DNA of 64,000 nt from Euwallacea fornicatus (taxonomy: Eukaryota; Arthropoda; Insecta; Coleoptera; Curculionidae): assembly GCF_040115645.1 (NCBI RefSeq), contig NC_089560.1:744001-808000 (forward strand), written 5' to 3'. The notes under the pieces were generated by a model that was given only the letters and a program-made list of their open reading frames with translations, did not search any database and was not told the origin of the DNA. Shown here piece by piece: positions 56,401 through 64,000 of the stretch (position 1 is the stretch's first letter; the number at the start of each line of letters is the position of its first letter). The position numbers were made by a program, and so were the translations under genes.

Positions 56401-56592
56401 AAATTATAGCTGCTTATGAACATTCAAATTGTCTTTTATGATAGTACTACGCCAAAGCTTTCTACTTCCCCATTCGGCTGAAATAGTAGCCATATAAAAA
56501 TATTATTCCTACAGTACTTACGGAAAAGGAATTCCAATATCTTGTGGTGGAAGATTATAGTTATTTTCCGCGGTAGCTAGCAGCACAGTTCA
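46736..56592 (-). CDS. Amot: Angiomotin (AMOT family), complete or nearly complete gene
   Basis: Angiomotins are junctional scaffold proteins that bind actin, MUPP1/Patj-type PDZ proteins and, in vertebrates, YAP, LATS and Merlin, so they link cell junctions to Hippo signalling. Sixteen minus-strand exons read in order: 56522-56588?, 53699-53805, 53393-53641, 53205-53333, 52927-53000, 52620-52869, 52364-52539, 51882-52031, 51616-51736, 51414-51559, 51198-51348, 50953-51139, 50766-50900, 50441-50622, 49769-49953, 46736-47446. All phases join. From the first in-frame Met (53751-53753) the frame is 966 codons. Diagnostic blocks are R-Q-E-P-Q-G-Q-E, G-E-M-V-E-I-L-I-K-E-N, K-K-Q-V-Y-V-D-R-V, K-W-E-Q-R-Y-L-E-E-N, L-E-K-T-S-Q-E-T-E-K-I-I-A-E-A-R and L-A-E-K-D-A-M-I-R-V-L-Q. 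Drosophila melanogaster has no Amot. The terminal exon is joined on phase and strand, not on homology, and the 5' start is unresolved. Confidence 0.92.
47447..49768 (-). other. Amot intron 15 (2.3 kb)
   Basis: AT-rich. The plus-strand frames at 48351-48599 and 48794-49039 have no recognisable content. If exon 16 belonged to another gene, this would be intergenic. Confidence 0.55.
49769..49953 (-). CDS. Amot: Amot exon 15
   Basis: Encodes N-S-L-K-N-S-T-A-Y-G-S-G-N-S-Y-T-G, then Q-Q-L-D-N-Q-L-K-E-I-D-S-Q-L-D-N-Q-L-L-G-K, a short amphipathic repeat. Donor is AAG|GTAGGA. Reading through the donor adds V-G-E-T-E-T-F-Y and a stop, a possible alternative end. Confidence 0.8.
50441..50622 (-). CDS. 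Amot: Amot exon 14
   Basis: Encodes L-K-D-L-E-S-K-L-A-E-K-D-A-M-I-R-V-L-Q-K-H, the end of the AMOT coiled coil, then a His/Pro-rich linker. Acceptor ttttcag at 50623-50625. It requires two bases from exon 13 to complete the first Arg. Confidence 0.9.
50766..50900 (-). CDS. Amot: Amot exon 13, with GC donor
   Basis: Encodes D-A-K-I-A-A-L-E-K-T-S-Q-E-T-E through I-R-H-M-D-E-V-H-A-S-Q-K-K-V-A-D-L-E-S, very close to vertebrate AMOTs. No GT donor gives the required phase. AATCAAG|GCAAAT does, and it yields L-E-S-R-L-K-D-L-E-S across the junction. Confidence 0.88.
50953..51139 (-). CDS. Amot: Amot exon 12
   Basis: Encodes L-K-R-Q-L-R-E-K-D-E-S-L-M-R-L-E and K-W-E-Q-R-Y-L-E-E-N-A-L-R-Q-A-A-I-D-A-A, the conserved core of the AMOT coiled coil. 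Donor GAA|GTACGC. Confidence 0.92.
51198..51348 (-). CDS. Amot: Amot exon 11
   Basis: Encodes N-R-K-K-Q-V-Y-V-D-R-V-A-Q-L-Q-R-A-L and R-R-E-E-T-E-R-K-L-R-L-Q-L-E-T-E-L, matching K-K-Q-V-Y-V-D-K-V in human AMOT. Flanking introns are 58 and 65 bp. Confidence 0.92.
51414..51559 (-). CDS. Amot: Amot exon 10
   Basis: 48 codons of coiled coil ending T-H-I-D-I-L-D-T-A-L-T-N-A-Q-G-N-V-V-R-L-E-E-E, aligned with human R-H-I-E-I-R-D-Q-A-L-S-N-A-Q. The intron before it is 56 bp. Confidence 0.92.
51616..51736 (-). CDS. Amot: Amot exon 9
   Basis: Encodes V-D-L-L-S-T-Q-V-L-S-R-S-P then S-L-R-R-E-L-S-K-R-E-G-I-I-K-Q-L-I-M-Q. Acceptor tacgattag, donor CAGA|GTAAAT. Confidence 0.9.
51882..52031 (-). CDS. Amot: Amot exon 8
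   Basis: Exactly 50 codons: L-E-Q-E-I-L-K-V-Y-K-A-H-E-D-L-V-Q-S through R-R-Y-Q-E-L-N-R-A-L-R-E-Q. It follows the human pattern V-E-T-E-I-Q-R-V-S-E-A-Y-E-N-L-V-K-S. Confidence 0.92.
52364..52539 (-). CDS. Amot: Amot exon 7: start of the coiled coil
   Basis: Begins F-R-R-G-V-S-A-P-R-P-P, a basic Ser site resembling, but lacking the His of, the H-x-R-x-x-S LATS site of vertebrate AMOTs. Then comes G-E-M-V-E-I-L-I-K-E-N-S-A-L-K-H-E-L-E-N-C-Y-R-R-V, the opening of the AMOT coiled coil. Donor AAA|GTGAGT. Confidence 0.92.
52620..52869 (-). CDS. Amot: Amot exon 6
   Basis: Encodes V-K-A-P-S-P-G-S, I-H-D-L-I-G-R-F-D, L-P-S-P-T-E-Y-P-N-K-W and a Leu/Ser-rich tail. P-T-E-Y is the nearest thing to the P-P-E-Y motif of vertebrate AMOTs. 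Confidence 0.88.
52927..53000 (-). CDS. Amot: Amot exon 5
   Basis: A 74-nt exon coding V-Q-E-I-T-E-I-P-D-D-Y-L-S-Q-S-S-V-L-K-H-L-A-K-E. The acidic helix-like block looks conserved and phases match on both sides. Confidence 0.88.
53205..53333 (-). CDS. Amot: Amot exon 4
   Basis: A Ser/Pro/Gln-rich exon of 129 nt. Acceptor ctatttag, donor ACAG|GTAAAA. It includes the sequence S-P-Q-S-Y but no P-P-x-Y. Confidence 0.85.
53393..53641 (-). CDS. Amot: Amot exon 3 with the RQEPQGQE box
   Basis: Encodes S-G-S-E-T-D-V-S-T-S, then R-H-T-P-R-Q-E-P-Q-G-Q-E-N-L-Q, which matches A-R-Q-E-P-Q-G-Q-E of human AMOT, then a Ser-rich stretch. Donor ACAG|GTACGA. Confidence 0.9.
53699..53805 (-). CDS. Amot: Amot exon 2, containing the first in-frame Met
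   Basis: Encodes Y-A-L-T-A-P-A-Y-L-D-I-N-L-Y-N-S-I-M-Q-Q-A-N-R-F. The Met at 53751-53753 is the only visible candidate start in the linked exons. Phase also joins an upstream exon ending at 56522. Confidence 0.8.
53806..56521 (-). other. Amot intron 1 (2.7 kb)
   Basis: AT-rich, without strong repeats. A 75-codon plus-strand frame at 54348-54575 (M-N-H-T-N-P-Q-P-S-N) is unrecognised. Confidence 0.6.
56522..56588 (-). CDS. Amot: probable Amot exon 1 (coding or 5' UTR)
   Basis: In frame with exon 2 this gives N-Y-N-L-P-P-Q-D-I-G-I-P-F-P before a strong donor CC|GTAAGT. A TGA in the same frame lies at 56590-56592, and no ATG stands between it and the donor. So either a further upstream exon supplies the start through an acceptor such as ctgctag, or this is 5' UTR. 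Confidence 0.55.
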
Positions 56593-57240
56593 ATTTTCCA
56601 CAAGGCTCAAGAAAAAGTTAAATTTATAAAATTAAAACAAGAAAAATAACCTTTCTCCCCGCATTCTTCAAGTGACAGACTGACAGGCAGTGTCAAATCA
56701 AATGTTTGAAATTCTTGGAATTCCTTTCGCTTACATTATATGACATTGAAAAACAAGTGACTAGTGACGTGACAGAGTACACCGGAGTAGGTTCAGAACT
56801 TACGCATAGGAGTAAATGGACTGGACTTTACAAGTGTTAGGTCCTGTTAATTATTTCGCGCGTAACACGATATGCGAACTGAATAGTTTAAGCGGCCAAA
56901 ATTCGATTTCTACAAATGTGTTTTTAATGATATTTGCCATCAAAGATAATTCATCGATTTATTTTGTTTAAAAGTAGACTTTGTAGGTATAAAGTACTAT
57001 GTTTCCAATAAATAGCGCACTATACAACTTCCTCAAAAAAGTTAATTTGCTACTTGCAACACTGGTCAGTATTCAAGCCACTGCACTTTTCACAGTTAAT
57101 TCTGAAACTGTAACCCGGCAAGCATTGTTAACACGACACAAATATCTCTGATGTGATTTGCATTCAAATATTGAATTGTTTTCATCCATCATGGCTTTCC
57201 ATTGCCGCCTTGGACGAAAATTCCAAAATAGTTTGATATA
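56593..57240 (-). promoter_or_regulatory. probable Amot promoter / 5' flank
   Basis: The position upstream of the first exon suggests the promoter. No TATA box or initiator stands out. It is cut short by the family A element that starts at 57241. Confidence 0.35.
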
Positions 57241-57834
57241 CCGGGTGTCCAGGCGAACCCTGGACATAGAAGATTGGTGTCTATGGAAAATCGGTTTTTA
57301 TTTTTGTGCGCCTGCACGGATTATCCAATTTACATGTGACTATAGTCTTCAAGACCGGCCATTGTTCCGCAAATTTTTCAATCTTCGAATTAGAGCTGTT
57401 TTGGCTCACAACGCCATCAAAATTTAAAAAATTGAATATTCCGCATAACCGTTTGAGGCCATGATTAGTCTGATTGGTCGGTGGTTTCTTAAGAAATTGC
57501 TGTAAATGTTTTTGCAAACAATGTTAAAGTTTTTTGTTTTTGTTCACTTACTTATTTGGTTGAGCTTTAATATTTAGATAGATGTTTAATTTATTTGTTT
57601 TCATTTTTTCTTTGTTGCATTTAAATAAAAGAGTAAATAAAAAAAGACAAAATTAATTTGACATGGACTTTTTACGTTTATGTGATTGGCGATTTCATAT
57701 TTATTTGATGGCCGGTCTTGAGTACTGTGACCTCCATGTGAAAGTTTTTCAATTGGATAATCCGTGCAGGCGTAAAAAAAAGAACCGATTTTCCATGTTA
57801 ATCTCCTATGGCCAGGGTTCGTCTGGACTTTGGG
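57241..57834. mobile_element. Family A long-TIR element, copy 3
   Basis: TA then CCGGGTGTCCAGGCGAACCC at the left is matched by GCCAGGGTTCGTCTGGAC near 57811-57828 at the right. The arms share ggattatccaatt / aattggataatcc and gaccggccattgttc / gatggccggtcttgag blocks. The interior is non-coding; the open frames at 57073-57852 are mirror readings of the arms. It lies about 0.65 kb upstream of Amot exon 1. Confidence 0.8.
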
Positions 57835-60387
57835 AATAAAGAAAATACACAAAATTTACTTTTTGGGGAAAATGTGATGATAAAATAATTTTTAAATTAA
57901 TATATTTATTAAATGGAAACATTTAAAATTCAAGTTACTTCGGGTTGGGGATGAAAGTCTTATCCACCCCTCCAAGTCGGCCCCTGAATGCTTCTGAAGT
58001 CTGAGATCATACAACCAGTTCGGTGGAAGCGATCAGGGAAAACTAACGTGGAAGACAATATGGGTGTATCGTCCTGGGAATGCTCGACTTTTGTAAGGAT
58101 GTTCCATGAATGGAAGGAAATATTTTCAATCTGCAATCAACCCCTTTGGACATTCATCAAGGAAATGGGGCATGAATGTAGAGGTCGGAAATCCTATTGT
58201 GATGGTAAATTTTCAATAAAGAGGGATAATGTTGGAGGCCTTATGGTGAATAGCTACGAAGGTTGAAATACTGTCATGAATATAATGAGGATGTAAAACA
58301 AATAAATAGAGGAGAAATCGGAATAGAGATCTCTGATTGAAAAGTAGAAATTAAGCACAAAGAGGCCTAAAGATAATGATCAAAGTCGCTAGAGTCAGTC
58401 AACTTTTTGGAATGATAATATGGCTCAATGTTTCATTAGCGATTGAAGAAAGGAATTTTCGTGATATTTACTTTGTCACCTTCCATACATTTCGATAAAC
58501 TATTAATTTCCTTTTTTCTAGTTATTTTTCTCCGGTTCTGAAGACTGTAACCCGCTGGTCATCGACGCATTAACAAGGTTTTTCGTCAGAAGCCCTTAGT
58601 AAAGGGTGAATCTTATTTTACTCTTAGTAAGATTTAACTGGGAGTAAATACGGAAAAGACGCAACAAAAATTTTTTCTAAATTGAACAGTAGGGTACTCA
58701 AATATTGTTCGAGAGTAAATGGCCATTGACGTAGATTTCTTGAAAAAAGTTTAATATGGAAAACGGAGAATCAAAACAACAAATTCAAGTTTTGCGTGCT
58801 GCAATTTGATCCCTATGTATATGATCTTTCGCAATTTATAATTCGTAAAATGTTTTTCTGAAGCCTAGGAGAGCTCAAATCCACTTGTTTGTGGTTGGAC
58901 ACTTTTAAAGCCATAGAAGGACACTCGTAGAATGATAAATCCATGATATCCATGAGAGGACGCGTTTTCCGCACTTCGCCGTCATCGATTTGCCGCATCG
59001 GGTCGCGCCGGCGTCTCGACGCTCCATTGGCCGGGCGTCCGCTCAGTCGCCTTTCGATGTTCAGAGGTTTGCGTGGACCGCGTTGAAATCTCGCTTGGAA
59101 AGAGTCATCGCGATATAGTGTAGAGTTTTTACTTTGATCTTAAACTTAGTGAACATTTGGCAGAGACTAAAGTAGATTTTTGCAGAGGTCTTTTCAGGTA
59201 GATGCGGAAAATGATAGTACACTGAAAAACCCAGATTTCTATAGGTAGGTATTTTGGGCATTCTGTGAATGTAGGTTTCTGGGGGTTTTATAGGTCAACC
59301 AATGGCTTGACATGGAATATTTGATTTGGGATCAAAGTGCAACTAAAATATATTGAGTAGTAATAGTAATGTCGTTGGTAGGGGAACATCGACTAATACT
59401 TAAAGTTTATGTTTCCCTATTTTAATTATTAAGAATATTAGAAATGTATGTCAGCACTTTTTGGAACTTTAATTATTGAACTAGTCCCACAAGGTTGGGC
59501 GAGCATAACAAGTTGGACTTCAGTAGTGTCAGTACATATAAAACGAGATGGTGCGCCTATTTAGTTTTTATTTTTTATATTTAAAAATATTCGTCGCGGA
59601 CTGACAATCAATGCCAGTAGGAAATGAGGAAATCCAGACGATTAAAATGATTTAATTTTTATACTTGATATTCGGATAATCACTAAAAAATCTCGAGTAG
59701 ATGTTGCAATATCAGAAGCATCTCTCGGATACATTCATCTAATAGTTATTGCCAATGTCAATATTGACCAATGAAAAACCGCTTATTCAGCGTGGTACGT
59801 TTACGGGTTCTGCCTACTACAAAGATCTTTTATGACCACCCGTTATCGCAATATCAGAATATTAAGCAGTTTCGTTTCGATCCTGCCGTATGAAAAACAT
59901 CTGTTTGCTCTGGATAAACCTTCCGCGATTCAAAATGAATTAAGAAAGTTATCAGTCTCCCCCAAAATGGCGTTCTGTCTCTAACAGAACGATAGCAGTG
60001 GTAGCTAAACGATATTTTCCGCTCTGTATAAATGCAATACACGTGGAAAATCCTTGAAAAGTATCTAAAGATTTTTGTTAAACAGTAATAGTACTCCAAA
60101 AGCAATTTCCATATCTAATGGAACAGTACTGGGCTCAAAACAGTTTCCATATTCCTTGGAAACAACGTAAACATTACAAAGCAGTTTAAGCAGAAATTAA
60201 AGTCAAATGTAATTGTTGCCTCCCACAATATGTATTTAAACATGGCTAAGGAAGTTGTAATGACATGCAAAGAACTCGAATAACTATAGGAATTTGAATA
60301 ATGTGCAAGTAATCAAATTACGGACATGTAATGGTTTGACCATCTCTGTTATATATAGGTAGGTGCGGATTACGATAGTGTGTGCAC
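57835..60387. other. intergenic region between Amot and slo; CpG-rich block at 58960-59110
   Basis: A 92-codon frame at 57988-58266 is unrecognised. The segment 58960-59110 is GC- and CpG-rich (cgggtcgcgccggcgtctcg) and could be a distal promoter or untranslated exon of slo, which in Drosophila has several promoters. A ttttccgcacttcg motif lies at its edge. Confidence 0.4.
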
Positions 60388-63138
60388 AGGGTGGTTCAAA
60401 TTCCGTATCCACGGGCGTTTCAAAAATAGTATCGACAAGCCAAAAAACTATAATGCGTATGGGGGTCAGGGGATATTTTTTAGAGACAAAAAACGGCAAA
60501 AAATTTATTGAAAAATCACCCCTCGTTTTCGCATTCGGAATTTCCAGTTGTGTTCTCTATTTACCAACACCATCTAATCATTGATAAATTAACTTTAATT
60601 AATGTGCAATAATTGCGAGAGATTTTATGCTGAAAATAATGAACATTATCGGAACTTTGATCGTTTAAAAGTTTTTATTTTCGCCACCTCAAACCGAAAA
60701 TCTAAGGTTTTTTTAGTTTGTGTTACAAAATCATGAGAAATAAGGAAGGGAAATCATTTTGGGACAGTATAAAATTATATGTAAACAGAAGAGAGCCAAA
60801 GGCAAGCATACAAGGTTAACAGTTTCGAATTAACCTGGAATATTGCCATCATATGCATTTCCTCATAAATCTCATATATATGATATGACACTTAACATTT
60901 TTTACATAGATTTATTAGGGCTTCTCAGTTGCCGGGCCTCATAAAACACACTTTCTTTTTAGGGCTTGGCAGCAGTTGCGCCCCATTCGTCGCTTAGTTA
61001 CCATAATATTGCATTTCTTCCAGAGACTTGACACTAGTTGAGGCTTTAATCCTAAACCTACAATCCATAATAACCCAAATTACAGACGTCCGTCACACAC
61101 TGACCCTTCGTTCCCCATTTCTTTTCTGCGCAACCCATTAAAGTGCCCTTTCATGTTATTTCTGATCTAGTTTCAAATCTTTCTAAATGATATGTTTACG
61201 ATTACAGTCGCTGTAATTTCTGGATATATAGAGTCTCCCACCGGGAACTGTCATTGGACATTTTGGGAAAATTATAAATAGCAAAGTTACGAAAATTTAA
61301 AGGTTTGATTTGACGCTTTGGAGCTAAAAATTAGGGATATCTTATGTGTGTATCAACCTATAAAATGAAATGACTAAAAAATACTTTAAATAATTAAATG
61401 TGAACATAGATTCTTTTTCGACGTAGTTTCATAATACATCAAAATAACAGCCGGGTTCGGTTTAAAATTTTTAAGTTTTGACCATTTTTAGATGTCCAAG
61501 TTTACTTCATGTTTGTAGTCACCCTATAGAAAATATTACACAAAGCTTCGTAGCATACCAAAATATGAACCCTTTATAGTATAGCGGCAAAAAAAGTTAC
61601 AAAATACCATTCTGTTTGTTAACAATTTCCAATTCTGCAACCATTTGTATCTGTTACTTTCAACATTGAACTACATGTATCTTGAAAGTTCTTAATTGTT
61701 AAAGAAAATCAATGTATTAATAATTTAATGTATGTAATAAATCTGTATTCAAACTAAACGTAGGATTCAAAAATACAATAATATATAGGGTGTTTCACTT
61801 AAAATATGCAAGCAAGTGTCGACTTCCGGTAGAACCGGAAGTGTGAAATCATTGAAAATGTTTTAGATGAGGTCGCCACTAAACCACCAAATTTTTGTAA
61901 CTTTTCTATCTATAGTTGCCCCAAGATGTCTAATGGTATTTCATGGTGGACCGCCCTATACTTACTGTGTTATCATTTTAATAAATTATTGTTAACTGTC
62001 ATTATTTGAGATATTACCTGCTTTCCTCTTTATTCACCATTACATTCCATTCAGCTTTAAATCCCTGTTCAAGTTTCTTCTGAGTTATGCAGGCCTACCT
62101 GTCAGACTCTTGGTAAGATTTCCAGCAAGATAATTTTCATGAAAACTGAGAAGTTGACCAATGCTGCGATGACCGCGATTCTATGGAAATTATGTTGCTG
62201 GCAAAATTTTCAGGAATTGCCAAGAAACTAGCCAATGATCTGTCGTCTGGAAATTATCCGCTTAGGAAAGTTACTCTTCGACATTTAAAGCTTTTATTTA
62301 TTTATAATTTCGTCTATTCTACCACGCTTATTAAAACTGATCTATGGAACTTTGTTCGCACGATAACGGTTGGTCCAATTAGATACTTTCACAAGAACAG
62401 CAACATTTGATATTTAAGATTTTTTCCAATTTTACAGAAAAATGTCGAATCGACTTTGCCTTCTTGGCTTCTGCTTCAAATTTCATCCAGGTTTAATTTT
62501 AGCTTATCTTGCACACATGCAATCACAGCGTGTAATCCACAGAGAAACTGAATATTGAATTTTTTTTGGCTTTTTTTGCCACATAATAAACTAAAAAAAA
62601 TGAAAAACTCAAGGGGAAATTTTTGGAAATTTGATTATTTTTTGCCACGTGACGTTCTCTCCTAGTGATAAATAAATACAGTTGAAATTACCAAAGTGAA
62701 AGCCAAAAGCGGTCGAAACAAATTAGTTTTGGTTCCTCAACTGATTTTAACGGCAAAATACAATTTTTCAGTTACTCCCCACGAAGCCGTAGCATGTTTT
62801 ATTCCTAATATCATAATTCAATAAGGCGTTCGGGTTGAAGCACCTTGAGCTAAGTCTTTTACTTTGAATAATTAAGGGTTTTCTAACTCCAGCTACATGC
62901 TTCATACATAAACTTAATCCTCGCGTATTTGGTATTGTTTTTATACCGCTAAAATTAAAATACACATCAGCGATAGTGTCATAAGTCGTGATACATTCAA
63001 ATAATTTATTGAATGATTGTACACCCACCAACCTTCGTGACTCATTTTTCAGGATAGACACGTGTTCCTGTCTAGCTGCAAAATATGTTCCTCGGCCTGT
63101 CCCAACGATCGTAATCAGTGAGGAACCGGGACCACCCG
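60388..63138. other. slo 5' flank; no other gene
   Basis: A solo terminus-like CAGGGTGGTTCAAATTCC lies at about 60389. A short MITE lies at 61787-61971. The minus-strand 147-codon frame at 62768-63211 overlaps the slo exon antisense and is not called. Confidence 0.45.
61787..61971. mobile_element. 185-bp MITE with internal perfect hairpin
   Basis: The left end TAGGGTGTTTCAC and the right end GTGGACCGCCCTA are imperfect inverted repeats flanked by TA. Inside, ACTTCCGGT (61822-61830), loop AGA, then ACCGGAAGT (61834-61842) form a perfect 9-bp stem. Confidence 0.55.
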
Positions 63139-63162
63139 ATGCCCGTCCCAACGTCTGAATGA
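63139..63162 (+). promoter_or_regulatory. upstream ORF overlapping the slo start
   Basis: ATG at 63139 reads M-P-V-P-T-S-E and stops at TGA 63160-63162. That stop overlaps the slo ATG at 63159-63161 as ATGA. The frame differs from slo. If this is transcribed leader, it could tune slo translation by reinitiation. Confidence 0.5.
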
Positions 63163-63344
63163 CGTCGGAGGACGCGAAGGGCGGCATCAGGCCGTCCTCG
63201 CCCTGCCCCAACAGTACCGTGTTGCCTAATGACTACATTGTAGACCCCACCCTTCATCCTGATGCCTGTTTGGCCACTCGGAAGTATTGGTGTTTCTTGC
63301 TCTCTTCGATTTGCACGTTCCTCGCTGGATTATGCATCGTACTG
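63159..63344 (+). CDS. slo: slowpoke (BK calcium-activated potassium channel), first coding exon
   Basis: Slowpoke forms the pore of large-conductance Ca2+- and voltage-activated K+ channels in nerve and muscle membranes. This exon encodes 62 residues: a hydrophilic extracellular N terminus starting M-T-S-E-D-A-K-G-G, then D-A-C-L-A-T-R-K-Y-W-C-F-L-L-S-S-I, then C-T-F-L-A-G-L-C-I-V-L. This is the S0 membrane segment and matches Drosophila Slo (K-Y-W-C-F-L-L-S-S-I-F-T-F-L-A-G-L). The start is fixed by an in-frame TGA directly before the ATG. The donor CTG|GTAAGT at 63344/63345 is canonical, phase 0, and falls where the Drosophila protein continues L-W-R. All later exons are outside the window. 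The long antisense frame over it is a shadow. Confidence 0.92.
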
Positions 63345-64000
63345 GTAAGTTATTTGGAATAAGGGAGCATAACAATAATACGGGAATTTCTTTTGCACAT
63401 TTACCTAATTTTTTTTTGGGGGGGGGGGGGGGGGGGAATAAAACCTCATACTCCAATAGCCCTTAGTAAAACGTGGAGTAAACAAACAAGCGTGTTTGTC
63501 CGAGCCCTTAATAGGAGGCGAATGTTGTTCTCATTTAGCTTTAATTGAGAACAATGTGCAATTCCATCGCTCTGACAACCCTTATTGGTGCGTGAGCGTT
63601 AAGTAAAGGGCGGGGCGAAAGGATCGGAGGAACGCTCTTATTCGTTTGAGCGTGCGAGAAAAATGCATTTAAGTAGTTAGAACTTATTTTGGTTGAAATT
63701 TTCTGTTCGCCCTTAAGTACGTTTTGTAATGACACATATAACGTGCCCGTTTTTCCGATTTAACCGTACGAATCTCGGTTATTTCGCGATTTCTGAGGGC
63801 GCTGCTGAATTAGGCCAAAAGTTGCATAACGTCGAAGTTCAACAAAACGCTGCATGTGCTTTTTCTTCGCTGCATTTCACTGCTAATCGCAAATTCCATC
63901 CTTTCAATCGTATAAAAGTCGATACGGAATGAATAAATATATTATTATTCAGTCATTGCTAAGAATGGTTGTAATATTCTAAGCTTTCCGAGTATATCTA
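63345..64000 (+). other. slo intron 1 (start)
   Basis: Begins GTAAGT. It contains a 19-base G run at 63418-63436 and a TTGTTCTC...GAGAACAA inverted repeat near 63525-63553. The 67-codon frame at 63729-63932 is unrecognised. Confidence 0.65.
63418..63436. repeat. poly-G tract (19 G)
   Basis: An uninterrupted run of 19 G directly follows a T run. It may form quadruplex structure or slip during replication. Confidence 0.9.

Noticed and set aside
62768..63211. 147-codon minus-strand open frame overlapping the slo exon
   Set aside because: It is antisense to a clearly recognisable slo exon and shows no domain of its own. Its length is explained by the GC-rich exon sequence and chance.
1..64000. 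CRISPR arrays, tRNA or rRNA genes
   Set aside because: No regularly spaced direct repeats, cloverleaf-like segments with A and B boxes, or rRNA-like conserved blocks were seen by eye. A covariance-model scan could still find a diverged tRNA.

Overview
This is eukaryotic nuclear DNA, almost certainly from an insect. It is AT-rich, has short GT-AG introns, and is dense with decayed Tc1/mariner-type DNA transposons that insert at TA. Only two conserved host genes are recognisable. A beetle or similar non-dipteran insect is a reasonable guess because an angiomotin gene, which Drosophila melanogaster lacks, is intact here; that is inference. No tRNA, rRNA or CRISPR array was seen.

Layout. From 1 to about 46 kb the window is a transposon graveyard. 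It holds three copies of a long-TIR element ('family A', at 1.4-3.0, 8.8-9.5 and 57.2-57.8 kb) and several mariner-like elements with a DUF4817-type helix-turn-helix and a DDE transposase fossil (5.0-7.7, 10.9-12.6, 22.6-23.6, 26.3-26.7, 28.4-30.3, 37.2-38.9 and 39.0 kb). There are two copies of a dead element that share the same stop codons (24.2-25.7 and 32.0-33.4 kb). There are four Tc1 fossils (1.5, 33.6, 34.9 and 42.3 kb) and one irritans-type mariner. Two 3' ends of one non-LTR retrotransposon family lie at 39.2 and 43.05 kb. Three copies of a 0.8 kb element (26.75, 40.22 and 43.73 kb) keep only the N-terminal DNA-binding part of a transposase.

The most unusual structural observation is a telescoped terminal inverted repeat. 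In three unrelated families an inner element with CAG...CTG ends sits at a TA exactly in the centre of an outer palindrome, and the outer palindrome again has CAG...CTG ends and TA flanks. The outer arms are all about 110-125 bp.

From 46.7 to 56.6 kb the minus strand carries a complete or nearly complete angiomotin gene. I traced sixteen exons whose phases all agree, giving a reading frame of 966 codons from the first internal Met. It contains the RQEPQGQE box, the long AMOT coiled coil and a class-II PDZ-ligand-like C terminus. One intron appears to be GC-AG. No PPxY or LPTY motif for Yorkie/YAP binding is visible.

At 63.16 kb the plus strand begins the slowpoke (BK potassium channel) gene. 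Its first coding exon holds the extracellular N terminus and the S0 membrane segment. A seven-codon upstream ORF has a stop that overlaps the slowpoke ATG. Amot and slo are therefore divergently transcribed and about 6.5 kb apart, with a family A element and a CpG-rich block between them.
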